From contig NZ_NRSD01000020.1 of assembly GCF_016583985.1 (NCBI RefSeq), positions 1-64,000 on the forward strand: a stretch of DNA of 64,000 nt, written 5' to 3'. The notes under the pieces were generated by a model. It was not told the origin of the DNA. It worked only from the letters and a program-made list of their open reading frames with translations, and ran no database searches. The position numbers and the translations under genes were made by a program. The DNA is from Thiocapsa imhoffii (GTDB lineage Bacteria > Pseudomonadota > Gammaproteobacteria > Chromatiales > Chromatiaceae). Position 1 is the stretch's first letter. Each line of letters opens with the position of its first letter. This document shows, one piece after another, positions 25,501 to 33,777 of this stretch.

Positions 25501-25725
25501 TGTCACCCCGAGTAGGGCACATGTCTCTGACGCCTTCGACTCGGCCTCGCGCGCGGACTCAGACGCGCACTGAGGCGCGGATCGCTCCTGCTTCGGCGCG
25601 GTCGAGCTCATGGGCGGATCCGCGACGGGGCGACGCGACCCCAGCGCATCCGGACCGCTGTCTTGCCCCAATGGTCCATTGATCCGAATCGCCTCATCAT
25701 CCAATCCACGCGGATCAGTATTCAT
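22558..25725 (-). CDS. CheB-CheR fusion with coiled coil and PAS domains
   Basis: Cytoplasmic multidomain signalling protein of 1055 aa. The CheB methylesterase-like domain (about 85-265) keeps its Ser-His-Asp triad: Ser in GIGASAGG (95), His in VQHLDPDH (122), Asp in SGTASDG (214). A CheR-like methyltransferase domain (about 290-545) follows. Next is a long coiled coil built of NEELQSTNEEL-type heptads (about 735-820), then two PAS domains (ILILGPDLCIRQF and DADDAMTVHGFDGRILAWN). No histidine-kinase domain follows, unlike many relatives, so output partners must be separate. ATG 25725 has GGGGAG six bases upstream. The neighbours are a GGDEF-EAL protein and a histidine kinase, so it probably belongs to a non-chemotactic signalling set. 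Confidence 0.9.
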   Translation of the reverse strand: MNTDPRGLDDEAIRINGPLGQDSGPDALGSRRPVADPPMSSTAPKQERSAPQCASESAREAESKASETCALLGVTEDSPITVADPGCPIVGIGASAGGLDAFRRLLGRLPPDAGLAYVLVQHLDPDHTSLLATLLAGATRMPVLDVVDGLTVERDHVYVIPPNCTLGVHHRRLLLLERQEERGLHLPVDYFFKALAKDVGAQAIGVVLSGTASDGTQGLAAIKAAGGITFAQDEASAEHFGMPGSAIAAGCVDFVLSPGEIATELVRIVHHPYLHQPGYDSADELFANESELSKIFMILRARTGNDFTLYKRTTILRRIKRRMAVHKLDRVSDYVHYLQTQPTEVSRLFDDLLINVTGFFREPDAFETLREQVFPIIFDRLSSDSGGEFSARRRVRVWVPGCASGEEAYSLAILIIEYLGERAHGTTIQIFGTDIDVHAIDKARTGLFGDEIVTQLSPARLRRFFVKVAGGYQITKGIRDLCVFAVQNLVKDPPFSRLDLVSCRNLMIYLGLPLQKRALQTFHYALDANRFLMLGASESIGAQAELFALVDAKGKIYLKKSNAPRLDHGFMPPVFAAADEDSMVRRTRATRGPADLGEATDRLILKHYSPAGVVISSDLEVLHFRGETGPYLNPLPGAATLNLLKLARPELAFELRVGIQKTLATGEAVRQERVWLRHDGEETWVGIRVLPMDPDASTSGRMLILFEEQPVGEVDHAAAGIGETGDTAADARISALNRELTSTREYLQSIIGEQERINEELKAANEEIQSANEELQSTNEELETAKEELQSTNEELATVNDELENRNQDLGEANSDLTNLLASVNLPILILGPDLCIRQFTPQAQRLLNLIAGDLGRPIGNIKPNLEIPDLEERVHAVIDQVSVQEFELQDREGHWYSVRIRPYKSLENRIDGVVIAFIDVDVLKDSQRLSKALEQEQRLAALVRDADDAMTVHGFDGRILAWNPAAERSYGYLEPAALASRSEDLMPEDALAVHRAMIARMRNHERVEPFMTKRLTADGRHLRVLIHPTALLDANLQPYALATTERILTESSKN

Positions 25726-26037
25726 CACCAGCTCCCCAAGCCCTGATCGATGATCAACGCATTGTCCGGGCCACCCTGTCAAGGCCCAGAACCAGCAGCC
25801 TTCGCCCATGTCACTCTGCGTAGCAATACGGAGAGGGTCGAGGGCTTTCGCGAATCACAAAATGTCGCGAATGATTCTATTGTGAGGGTATGAATCGCTT
25901 TGGCTGGGGCACGTTAAATCCGCGTGATCTCTTCTGCGCTCCGCGGGGTTGATCCGAATATTCGTCGCCGCGGCTGATCGCGACCATCATTCGAGACTTC
26001 TCCAAGTCAGAGCACGCTCGGACAACGGAGGTTTGCA

Positions 26038-27912
26038 GTGCCACGAAGATCCGACATCGACGTCGACAACGCTGTTCCAAGCGATGAGAAAGGGCCGCCG
26101 GGACCCTCCCATCTGTGCGGGGACGATGAGGTGCGTCGGATCATGCAGGATCTGCGTATTCATCAGATCGAGCTGGACCAGCAAAACCGCGAGCTGCGCG
26201 AGGCTCAACACGCGCTGGAGATCTCGCGTGACCGCTATGCCCATCTCTATGACTGGGCGCCGGTCGGTTACTGCACCCTCGATCATAGTGGCCTCATCCG
26301 CGAGATCAATCTCACCGCGGCATCGCTGTTTGGCGTGGAGCGCACGCGCCTCCTAGGCAGCCCACTGCGGAGCCATCTCGACCGCGGCCAGGGACCCGCG
26401 CTGCGCAAGCACCTCGAGCGCGTTCGTCGCACCGGCCAGCGCCAGACCCTGATCGCACACCTGACGAGCGCACAGGATGGTCAAACGTTCGAGCTGCGCC
26501 TGGACAGCGAACCGGCCGTCGCCGACGACGGCACGCCGGTTTGTCTCACCGTTTTGCTGGATACGACTGAGCAGCGGCGTCTGCTCGATCAACTCAAAGC
26601 GCGTGAGCAGGAGCTTTCATTCCTGGCGCTGCATGATTCACTTACGGGGTTGCCGAATCGATCACTCTTCGAGGATCGGCTCAAGCAGGCCATCGCGGAT
26701 GCCCGACGGGACCAGCATCGGGTCGCGGTCTTCTTTGTCGACCTGGATCGGTTCAAGTCCCTGAATGACCGTTTCGGTCATGCCTTCGGCGACCGTATTC
26801 TCAAGTTAGTGGCCAAACGATTGTGCGAGCGTGTTCGTCAACGCGACAGTGTCGCCCGTATTGGCGGCGACGAGTTCCTGATGCTGTTTGCTCCACTGCA
26901 GACGATGGATGCCGCCGGTCTGATTGGCCAGAAACTGATCGATGCCATGTCGCAGCCTTTCACCGGGTTACATGGCGCGGTCCAGCTTTCAGTGAGTATC
27001 GGCATCAGTATGTATCCTGATGACGGTGTCGATGCGGTGGATCTGATCCGCCATGCTGATGCCGCCATGTATATCGCTAAAGGAGAGGGCCGGAGCACCT
27101 TCAGATTCTACCGCAACGAGATGACCAAGCTGGCGTACGAGCGGGTGCGTCTGCTGGCCTGCCTGCACAAGGCGGTGGTCAACGGCGAATTGGTGCTGTT
27201 GTTCCAACCGCAGCTCGCTTTGGATTCTCGGCGAATTCTTGGGGTCGAGGCCTTGGTCCGGTGGGAGCATCCTCTGTTAGGGCTTCTGCCCCCGGAGCGC
27301 TTTCTTCCACTTGCGGAGGAGACCGGACTGATCGGAGACATTGATCGCTGGGTCCTCCGTGCCGCCTGTACCCAACGCAAGCGTTGGCAGGCGGCAGGGC
27401 TCGACGAAATGGTTGTCTTGAAGGTCAATCTGTCCCAACGGCAGCTGGAGCAGCCGGGTTTCGTCGAGAGCCTCGATGCCTTGCTCCGCGAACTGGACCT
27501 CGATCCCCAACTCTTATGCCTAGAGTTGAAGGAACAAGTCTTCATGGCTGCCTCGTCTGCGACCATGGCGACCTTGCATCGGCTCAAAGCACTCGATGTT
27601 GGGCTGTCAATCGATCAATTCGGGGGAGTGTCATCCGCGTTTGGCGAGGTTCGTCGTCTGCCGATCAGTGAACTCAAGATCGATAAATCCGTGATCGACG
27701 GTCTCGTTGAAGGCGGTGATGATGCTGCGATCGCCAAGGCCATTTTGGCCTTCGGCATGAGTCTGGGGATGCGTGTGGTAGCGTTAGGGGTTGAGACCGA
27801 GGGCCAAGCGCAATTGCTGCGGCAAGCCGGGTTCACGAGCGCTCAAGGCGATCTCTATGCAGCACCGGTCGATACGGAGCAACTGATGGCGTTCGTGAAA
27901 TCCTGGACCTGA
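26038..27912 (+). CDS. PAS-GGDEF-EAL protein (c-di-GMP turnover)
   Basis: Soluble protein of 624 aa. An N-terminal helical motif LRIHQIELDQQNRELREAQ (about 39-57) precedes a PAS domain (YAHLYDWAPVGYCTLDHSG), then a GGDEF domain with intact RIGGDEF and an EAL domain starting VEALVRWEHP. Diguanylate cyclase activity is likely. The EAL domain keeps Asn (KVNLSQRQL), Glu (LCLELKEQ), Lys (LKIDKSV) and Glu (GVETEGQ), but the metal-binding DDFG motif reads IDQFGG. Phosphodiesterase activity may therefore be lost or weak. GTG 26038 is preceded by GGAGG. The same HQIEL-PAS module opens the next gene, so both may sense one signal. Confidence 0.9.
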   Translation: MPRRSDIDVDNAVPSDEKGPPGPSHLCGDDEVRRIMQDLRIHQIELDQQNRELREAQHALEISRDRYAHLYDWAPVGYCTLDHSGLIREINLTAASLFGVERTRLLGSPLRSHLDRGQGPALRKHLERVRRTGQRQTLIAHLTSAQDGQTFELRLDSEPAVADDGTPVCLTVLLDTTEQRRLLDQLKAREQELSFLALHDSLTGLPNRSLFEDRLKQAIADARRDQHRVAVFFVDLDRFKSLNDRFGHAFGDRILKLVAKRLCERVRQRDSVARIGGDEFLMLFAPLQTMDAAGLIGQKLIDAMSQPFTGLHGAVQLSVSIGISMYPDDGVDAVDLIRHADAAMYIAKGEGRSTFRFYRNEMTKLAYERVRLLACLHKAVVNGELVLLFQPQLALDSRRILGVEALVRWEHPLLGLLPPERFLPLAEETGLIGDIDRWVLRAACTQRKRWQAAGLDEMVVLKVNLSQRQLEQPGFVESLDALLRELDLDPQLLCLELKEQVFMAASSATMATLHRLKALDVGLSIDQFGGVSSAFGEVRRLPISELKIDKSVIDGLVEGGDDAAIAKAILAFGMSLGMRVVALGVETEGQAQLLRQAGFTSAQGDLYAAPVDTEQLMAFVKSWT

Positions 27913-27972
27913 GATGCTGAGCTGTCATCAGAACCTTGGATTGATGTCGAGTGACCGAGGCTATCTTCCCGG

Positions 27973-30282
27973 ATGGCTCCACCGACGCCTCATCGCCATC
28001 CGCAAGCGAATGAGGGTGACCCTGACATCCGCTTGGGTGGCAAGATGACGACATTTGAAGAGGACAGCAACGAGCGGCTGGGGCATCTGATGGAGCGACT
28101 CGGCGAAGAGGGCAACGGTTCCGACGAGCTCGCGCAACTCGTGCATGATCTGCTGGTGCATCAAATCGAGCTGGAGCAGCAGAATCGCGAGCTGGTGGCG
28201 TTGCACACTGTGCTCGAAGAGTCTCGCGAGCGTTACGCGGATCTCTATGATTTTGCCCCCGTCGGCTATCTGACACTGGATCATAAAGGGGGCATTCTCG
28301 GCATCAATTTGACTGGTGCCGCGCTGCTCGGCATCCCACGGGAACGGATCATCGGCCATGCGCTCGAGCGGTTCGTGGCGCGAGGAGATCGCAGGACGGT
28401 CGCGGCACAACTGGCTCAAACCCTGGACACGCAGCAGCGCCAAGTCGGGGAGTTGTGCCCGGTGCCGGGTCGACTGACACCGACCGCGGTGGATCGCGTC
28501 CTGATGCTGGAGAGCGTCGCCGAGAGCCGCGCGGGGGCAGTGCAGATCCGCGCGATCCTGACCGATATCACCGAACGCAAGATCATCGAGCGCGAGCGCA
28601 TCCAACGTGCCGTCGACGCGGCTGCCGCACGGTCCCGGGAGCGACTGGTCTCCGGCCTGGAGCGTCTCTCGGCGGTCACGTCGTCAGCCTTCAGTGCGGA
28701 GAGCGTCATGGATGAGATGCTGCGGATCGTCCGGGAACAACTACAGACGGAACGTGCCTGGCTTCTTCACCCATGCGAACCGAGCGCGCTCGGAGTCGCG
28801 ATCATCGCCGCGGTTACTGTTCCTGATTGGCCCGGTCTCCCGTTGCGCAATCGAACGATCCCCTGGGATCCGCCTCTAAAGGCGCTGCTTCGCGCTGCCC
28901 GTGACGCGCCCGAAAGCGTGATCGAACAGCAGGTCATCGCACCGACCGCGCTGCACGGGGGAATCGCACCCTGCTGGAGTATGGTCGCCCCCCTGCGAGC
29001 AGGGGAGCGCGACACCTATCTCCTTGGTGTGGACCAGAGGCACGTGGAGCACGGCTGGAACGATGATGACCGTGCTCTGCTGCGGTCCTTTGCCGAACGC
29101 ATCGGCCAGATCATCGAGACGCTCGGCGTGCGGAGGGCGCTGTCCGAGAGTGAGGAGCGATTCCGCGCCACCTTCGAGCAGGCAGCAGTTGGTCTGGCCC
29201 ATATTGACGCACAGGGAGTCTTTCTGAGGGTCAATCACAAGCTCTGCGGCATCATGGGGTACCGGGAGCACGAACTGCTCGCGCTCAGCTACGACGCGCT
29301 GACCCATCCGGAGGACCGCGCCGCCGTGTCGCGCTTCGTTGAGAAGATTCGTTCAGGGCTCGGTACCAAACCCCACATCGAGCACCGGGTCCTCACGAAA
29401 CAGGGGAAGACGATTTGGTGCAATCTCACCACGGCGGCGCTCCGAGACGGTGACGGCCGCTTCAAATACGACATCTCAGTGATCGAAGACATTAGTGCAC
29501 GCAAGTCCCTTGAGGAACGCGAGCACACCCACCGCGCCGCACTGGCGCGTGTCGGGCGCCTCACGACCCTGGGTGCGATGGCCAGCGGGATCGCTCATGA
29601 GGTCAGTCAGCCGCTGATGGCGATCGGCACCTATGCCGGCGGAGCGATCGAGCGGCTCAACGCTGCTGCGTCGGACCAAGGTGACATCCGCACCGCGCTA
29701 TACGCGATCGCCAGAATCGCCGAGCGGGCCGGCGGGGTCATTGAACGGATGCGCGCTTTTTCCCGGAAGACCTCCTCGACGTCCGCGTCGCTCGATCTGT
29801 GTGAGGTTGTTCAGGGGGCCGTCCAGATGGTTGCAGCCGAGACCAAACTGCAAGGGGCCAGAATCGAGGCATCCTGTCCGCCCCACCTGCCGCGGGTCCA
29901 GGGTGATCTCGTGCAGTTGGAGCAGGTCCTGATCAACTTACTCCTCAATGGTTTAGAATCCATGGAGCAGGTTCCCACAGCCCAACGTTGTCTGTCGGTC
30001 GATGTTGATGTCGAGGTTGGCATCGAAAGGAGCGACGGCGAAGTGGATGATCAGATCAGGCTTATTGTCGGTGACCGTGGCCAGGGTCTGCTTACCGCCA
30101 ACCAGAGTAAACTGTTCGATCCTTTCTACACCACCAAGGATGACGGTACCGGGCTCGGACTCTCCATCAGCCGAACCATCATCGAGGCGCACGGCGGAAC
30201 CATCTGGGCTCAACCGCGTCCAGGCGGCGGCGCCCTGTTCGGTTTTCGTCTCCCCATCCAGCGCGACGGTGGATCCACATGA
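27973..30282 (+). CDS. Soluble PAS/GAF histidine kinase (FixL-like)
   Basis: Sensor kinase of 769 aa (745 if ATG 28045 is used), with no membrane segment. Domains in order: helical motif VHDLLVHQIELEQQNREL (about 57-74), PAS (YADLYDFAPVGYLTLDHKG), GAF-like region (about 220-390), second PAS with PAC (ERFRATFEQAAVGLAHIDAQ onward, about 395-515), HisKA with phospho-His in GIAHEVSQPLMAI, and HATPase with LINLLLNGLESM, GDRGQGLL and GTGLGLSIS. The H-box is the FixL/TtrS-like type that pairs with FixJ regulators. The stop overlaps the downstream response-regulator start (ATGA), so the two form a cognate system. Signal unknown; the first PAS matches that of the upstream c-di-GMP protein. Confidence 0.9.
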   Translation: MAPPTPHRHPQANEGDPDIRLGGKMTTFEEDSNERLGHLMERLGEEGNGSDELAQLVHDLLVHQIELEQQNRELVALHTVLEESRERYADLYDFAPVGYLTLDHKGGILGINLTGAALLGIPRERIIGHALERFVARGDRRTVAAQLAQTLDTQQRQVGELCPVPGRLTPTAVDRVLMLESVAESRAGAVQIRAILTDITERKIIERERIQRAVDAAAARSRERLVSGLERLSAVTSSAFSAESVMDEMLRIVREQLQTERAWLLHPCEPSALGVAIIAAVTVPDWPGLPLRNRTIPWDPPLKALLRAARDAPESVIEQQVIAPTALHGGIAPCWSMVAPLRAGERDTYLLGVDQRHVEHGWNDDDRALLRSFAERIGQIIETLGVRRALSESEERFRATFEQAAVGLAHIDAQGVFLRVNHKLCGIMGYREHELLALSYDALTHPEDRAAVSRFVEKIRSGLGTKPHIEHRVLTKQGKTIWCNLTTAALRDGDGRFKYDISVIEDISARKSLEEREHTHRAALARVGRLTTLGAMASGIAHEVSQPLMAIGTYAGGAIERLNAAASDQGDIRTALYAIARIAERAGGVIERMRAFSRKTSSTSASLDLCEVVQGAVQMVAAETKLQGARIEASCPPHLPRVQGDLVQLEQVLINLLLNGLESMEQVPTAQRCLSVDVDVEVGIERSDGEVDDQIRLIVGDRGQGLLTANQSKLFDPFYTTKDDGTGLGLSISRTIIEAHGGTIWAQPRPGGGALFGFRLPIQRDGGST

Positions 30283-30893
30283 ATAAGAACCCCACGATCT
30301 TCGTCATCGACGACGACGACGATGTTCGCCAATCACTGCGCTGGCTCTTCGAGTCGGTCAAACTCCGGGTCGAGGATTTCTCATCGGCCGGGGATTTTCT
30401 CGCGCACGTTGAGGTTGACCGACCCGGCTGCGTCATCCTGGATGTGCGCATGCCCGAGATGGACGGTCTGGAGCTGCTGCAAGCGCTTCAGGCCCGGCTC
30501 ATCGGTTTGCCGGTCATCATGATCAGTGGGCACGGTGACGTGCCGATGGCCGTGCGGGCGATGCAAATGGGTGCGATCGATTTTCTTCAGAAGCCGGTCA
30601 ATCACCAGCATCTCCTTGAGCGGACGCGCTTCGCACTTGCGGAGGATCGGCGTTTCCGCGAAGAATTCGGAGACCCGTTGGAGATGTCCGCTCGCTTCGA
30701 GTTATTAACGCCTAAGGAGCGCACCGTCCTGGATAAGATGGTGCACGGTCATGCCAATAAGGTGATCGCGCGAGACCTGGGTGTAAGTATTCGCACGATC
30801 GAAACACATCGCGCCAACCTGCTGCGGAAACTCGGCGTTCAATCGGTGGCGGATCTGGTGCGTTTGACCATCCCACTCAGACAACAGCGATAG
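30279..30893 (+). CDS. FixJ-like response regulator
   Basis: Two-domain regulator of 204 aa. The receiver has the acidic cluster VIDDDDD, the phospho-acceptor in CVILDVRMPEMDG (about residue 54), the switch Ser in MISGHGDVPMAVRAMQMGA, and Lys in DFLQKPV. The C-terminal LuxR-type HTH reads LTPKERTVLDKMVHGHANKVIARDLGVSIRTIETHRANLLRKLG. This is the FixJ/TtrR subclass. It is translationally coupled to the histidine kinase by a 4-bp overlap and is its obvious partner. Target promoters are unknown; the stress gene cluster starting 460 bp downstream is one candidate. Confidence 0.92.
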   Translation: MNKNPTIFVIDDDDDVRQSLRWLFESVKLRVEDFSSAGDFLAHVEVDRPGCVILDVRMPEMDGLELLQALQARLIGLPVIMISGHGDVPMAVRAMQMGAIDFLQKPVNHQHLLERTRFALAEDRRFREEFGDPLEMSARFELLTPKERTVLDKMVHGHANKVIARDLGVSIRTIETHRANLLRKLGVQSVADLVRLTIPLRQQR

Positions 30894-30901
30894 CTCCCTT
30901 G

Positions 30902-30923
30902 CGTGAGTGGACCGCCATTCACG
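30902..30923 (+). terminator. Hairpin after the response-regulator gene
   Basis: CGTGAGTGG and CCATTCACG form a 9-bp stem (one G-U pair) with a 4-nt loop, eight bases after the stop codon. No run of T follows, so it may be a weak terminator or a 3' stability element. Confidence 0.35.
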
Positions 30924-31352
30924 ATCCCACGGTGTTTCGCTCGGACGTTTGAGCATTGCGTGCCAGACTGACGCTGGCACAACGCCTACGCGCAGTCCGA
31001 AAGAGAACCGGCCGTCCTGTCTCGATACCTTCACTCATTTCCGTCATTCATTCTGGGGATGTCCGGAAGTCGTTCCGTGATTGTACGTCATCATCGCGAA
31101 TGTTCACGCAGGAATCTGCGGTGCCGACCTCGTTCTGACTGAGTCAATATCGAGTCCAACGCAGTCGCTTCCGTAGGATGACCCTCTATACAACACGCCG
31201 ATAAAGAACCAGACTCAATCTATCGGTGCGATCGGGTGCGATCGGCATCGTACCCGCTAAGACGCTGGCCTTGACTCGTCACGTCACACATGACTTGTCG
31301 ATGACATGACCACTCCGAAGCAATGAAATCGGTTCGAAAAGAGGTGAAGACG
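30924..31352. other. Long leader region before the stress-gene cluster
   Basis: About 430 bp without a recognised gene. It probably contains the promoter of the CsbD-like gene, but no confident sigma-70 or alternative sigma site was identified. A short direct repeat GGTGCGATC occurs near 31224-31245. Confidence 0.4.
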
Positions 31353-31580
31353 ATGAACTGGAATCAAATTGAAGGCAACTGGAAAAAGTTTACCGGTAAA
31401 GTCCGTGAGAAATGGGGCGACATTACCGACGATGACCTCGATCGTATCGCTGGAAAACGTGACATGCTGGTTGGGCATATTCAGGAGAAATATGGCATTG
31501 CCCAAGAAGAAGCCGAGAATCAGGTCAAAGATTGGGAAAAGAGCAGCAAGATCGAAGATTGGATGAAGTCGAATCCTTGA
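31353..31580 (+). CDS. CsbD-family stress protein
   Basis: Small hydrophilic protein of 75 aa. It begins MNWNQIEGNWKKFTGKVREK and continues WGDITDDDLDRIAGKRDMLVG, the diagnostic CsbD-like pattern (WNQIEGNWKQ and KWGKLTDDDL). Family members are induced by general stress or osmotic change; the molecular role is unknown. ATG 31353 has GAGGTG six bases upstream; an in-frame ATG at 31323 is less well placed. It leads a run of small stress or envelope genes on the same strand. Confidence 0.9.
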   Translation: MNWNQIEGNWKKFTGKVREKWGDITDDDLDRIAGKRDMLVGHIQEKYGIAQEEAENQVKDWEKSSKIEDWMKSNP

Positions 31581-31653
31581 GTGTTGTCACTCATGCGTAG
31601 CGGCCACTGAGTCGCGAATGGATTTCGATTGCCCGAACTAGAGGAGCAAGCAG

Positions 31654-31812
31654 ATGTCACTCGGCACCATTCTCATCATCGTTTTGGTTCTCATCCTAGT
31701 CGGTGTCATCCCGACCTGGCCGCATAGTCGGTCCTGGGGTTACGCGCCGACGAGCGTGATCGGTGTAATCCTGGTCATTCTGCTGATCCTGCTCTTGTTG
31801 GGCCGACTCTGA
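31654..31812 (+). CDS. DUF3309-family small membrane protein
   Basis: Protein of 52 aa with two hydrophobic stretches: MSLGTILIIVLVLILVGVIP and VIGVILVILLILLLLGRL, joined by TWPHSRSWGYAPTS. The PTWPHSRSWGY loop is the DUF3309 signature. GAGGAG lies a few bases before the ATG. Function unknown; such proteins commonly occur beside CsbD, BON and entericidin-like genes in stress clusters, as here. Confidence 0.85.
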   Translation: MSLGTILIIVLVLILVGVIPTWPHSRSWGYAPTSVIGVILVILLILLLLGRL

Positions 31813-31824
31813 GCCGGATAATTC

Positions 31825-31860
31825 CGCCGGTCGATTCAAAACAATATGAACCGACCGGCG
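31825..31860 (+). other. Strong intergenic hairpin
   Basis: CGCCGGTCGATTC (31825-31837) pairs with GAACCGACCGGCG (31848-31860), a 13-bp stem with one mismatch and a 10-nt AT-rich loop. No T-run follows. It lies between the DUF3309 and lipoprotein genes and may set differential mRNA stability or attenuate transcription. Confidence 0.5.
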
Positions 31861-31901
31861 AATCTGTCGTTGATTGCCATGATCGAGGGGAACTGTTACC
31901 G

Positions 31902-32075
31902 ATGAATCTATCTAAGTCAGCGCTTTTGATGTCGTTACTCCTTCTGGGGTTGGCGTTTGGATCGACCGGTTGTGAGAAGGAAGGTCCTGCTGAGCAGGCT
32001 GGGCAAACGATTGATCGCACTGTTGAAAAAACCGGGGACAGGATGGAGAACATCAAAGATGCAGCGACAGAATAA
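31902..32075 (+). CDS. Small lipoprotein (entericidin-like)
   Basis: Peptide of 57 aa: a signal sequence MNLSKSALLMSLLLLGLAFG followed by the lipobox STGC, giving a short mature lipoprotein CEKEGPAEQAGQTIDRTVEK with a charged helical tail (TGDRMENIKDAATE). It is similar in build to entericidins, which are small stress-linked lipoproteins. The 3' end overlaps the next gene's proposed ATG by 17 nt. Confidence 0.75.
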   Translation: MNLSKSALLMSLLLLGLAFGSTGCEKEGPAEQAGQTIDRTVEKTGDRMENIKDAATE

Positions 32076-32505
32076 GGAGGACATTGACCAGTTGAAGCGA
32101 TTCGATTGGATCGGCCTGAACTCCTGCTTGCTCATCGTGCTCGCACTGGGATTAGGCGGTTATCAGAACGATGTCTTGGCTGATCAGGCCGGACAAGCTA
32201 ACGGCCAAATCGTCGAAAAGTCAGAGGTCAAAATGGGCGAGGCCAAGGAGTGGGTTTCGACCAAATTTCAGGAGGTGGGCGTCTATATCGACGACGCAGC
32301 GATAACTGCCACCATCAAGGCGGACATCATTGCTGATCCCATGCTCAAGGTGTTTCAAGTTAGTGTCACGACAACGGCCGGGGTTGTGACACTCAGAGGT
32401 GAAGTCGACTCGCAGGCGAGTCTCGACAGACTCCAAGCCATCGCCAGTGGCGTCGAGAACGTCTCATCGGTGCAGAACGAGCTTCTCGTGAAGGCCGCCG
32501 AATAG
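32059..32505 (+). CDS. BON-domain periplasmic protein
   Basis: Protein of 148 aa with an N-terminal hydrophobic segment (WIGLNSCLLIVLALGLGGY) and a C-terminal BON domain: DDAAITATIKADIIADPMLKVFQVSVTTTAGVVTLRGEVDSQASLDRLQAIASGVENVSSVQNELLV (about residues 77-143). BON domains bind membranes or phospholipids; OsmY-type proteins protect against osmotic shock. The start is uncertain. ATG 32059 overlaps the lipoprotein gene, while TTG 32092 gives a cleaner signal peptide (MKRFDWIGLNS) and sits after AGGAGG. Confidence 0.85.
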   Translation: MQRQNKEDIDQLKRFDWIGLNSCLLIVLALGLGGYQNDVLADQAGQANGQIVEKSEVKMGEAKEWVSTKFQEVGVYIDDAAITATIKADIIADPMLKVFQVSVTTTAGVVTLRGEVDSQASLDRLQAIASGVENVSSVQNELLVKAAE

Positions 32506-32545
32506 AGTTAAGACTCCATCTGAAGATCTGAAGGAACGAATCGCC

Positions 32546-32571
32546 CCTCGGAAAACTGACGGTTTCCGAGG
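32546..32571 (+). other. Intergenic hairpin before the DUF2333 gene
   Basis: Perfect 9-bp stem, CCTCGGAAA (32546-32554) with TTTCCGAGG (32563-32571), and an 8-nt loop. It is followed by GGCACAGAC rather than a T-run, so an RNA stability or attenuation role is likelier than simple termination. Confidence 0.45.
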
Positions 32572-32599
32572 AGCCTGGCACAGACACGAGGAGACGCAG

Positions 32600-33673
32600 A
32601 TGGACGCCCAAGTCAAAACGAGAGTTCCCCATCTCAAACATCAGGTCGTTACGGTCGCCAAGTATTATCACCCAAGCACTTGGAAAGAAAAGGGCCTTTG
32701 GTGGACGGCAGGTCTGTTTCTCGTGACCTACCTGCTGATCGTGATGGTCTTGGGTCTCATTTGGTCACGTTCCCCTGGGCCAGTCGATGTCCAGAAAAAC
32801 GCGATGCAACTGGTCGGACAAGATGCGACCAAACTGATCCCTGGAACCATGACCACCGCTGCTGCCATCGCGATTGGTACGACGCTTTTGAATAAGCCCG
32901 GAGGATATCTGACGAACGATATCATGCCTCCGGGAATCTACCTAGATAACATCCCGAATTGGGAGTTTGGCGCCTTAACCGAGCTTCGAGATCTATCCCG
33001 AGCGCTGCGTAATGACTTTAGCCGGGCGCAGACGCAATCGGTGGAAGACGTGGATCTTCAGATGGCGGAGCCCAAGTTTAACTACGATTCCAAGTCCTGG
33101 ATCTTTCCGTCCTCCGAGTCAGAATATCGCGACGGTATCGCCGCGCTGAAACGCTATATGGCGCGTCTCTCCGACGAGCAGAGTGGCGACGGTGAATTTT
33201 TCGCCCGTGCTGACAACTTGGCGGCCTATCTGCAGATCGTTGCGAACCGACTCGGAAGTCTGGCGCAGCGACTGTCTTACGCCGTCGGTCAGGCTCCGCT
33301 CGACACAGCATTGGCCGGCGAGGCGAGTGCCACGCAGGCGACATCCTCTGCTGGAGAAACCTGGAACAAGACACCCTGGTTCGAGATCGACGATGTTTTC
33401 TTCGAGGCTCGCGGCTATACCTGGGCGCTCCTCCAGACGCTGACCGCCATGGAAACGGACTTTGCCCAAGTGCTTGAGAAAAAGAACGCACTGGTCTCCC
33501 TGAAACAGATCGTGCGAGAGTTGGAAAATACCCAGGACTTGATCTGGAGTCCGATGATTCTCAACGGAACGGGATTTGGACCAATGGCGAATCATTCACT
33601 GGTAATGGCCTCCTACATCTCGCGCGCCAACGCAGCCATCATTGACTTACGTCGACTGTTGATCGAGGGTTAG
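32600..33673 (+). CDS. DUF2333-family membrane-anchored protein
   Basis: Protein of 357 aa with one N-terminal membrane helix (LWWTAGLFLVTYLLIVMVLGLIW, about 33-55) and a large soluble, probably periplasmic, region rich in helices. The motif LNKPGGYLTNDIMPPGIYLDN is typical of DUF2333, as is the C-terminal SLVMASYISRANAAIIDLRRLL. The biochemical role of the family is unknown. GAGGAG precedes the ATG. It lies in the small-stress-gene cluster, downstream of BON and lipoprotein genes, suggesting an envelope-maintenance role. Confidence 0.85.
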   Translation: MDAQVKTRVPHLKHQVVTVAKYYHPSTWKEKGLWWTAGLFLVTYLLIVMVLGLIWSRSPGPVDVQKNAMQLVGQDATKLIPGTMTTAAAIAIGTTLLNKPGGYLTNDIMPPGIYLDNIPNWEFGALTELRDLSRALRNDFSRAQTQSVEDVDLQMAEPKFNYDSKSWIFPSSESEYRDGIAALKRYMARLSDEQSGDGEFFARADNLAAYLQIVANRLGSLAQRLSYAVGQAPLDTALAGEASATQATSSAGETWNKTPWFEIDDVFFEARGYTWALLQTLTAMETDFAQVLEKKNALVSLKQIVRELENTQDLIWSPMILNGTGFGPMANHSLVMASYISRANAAIIDLRRLLIEG

Positions 33674-33777
33674 CCGCACACTCAGTCACGGCCGTCCTCG
33701 TCCAGCGGATGGTTGGCGCGAAGAGCGTGATAGATGCCAACAACCTTCATTTAAATATGACAAGGGAGTAACCTGAC

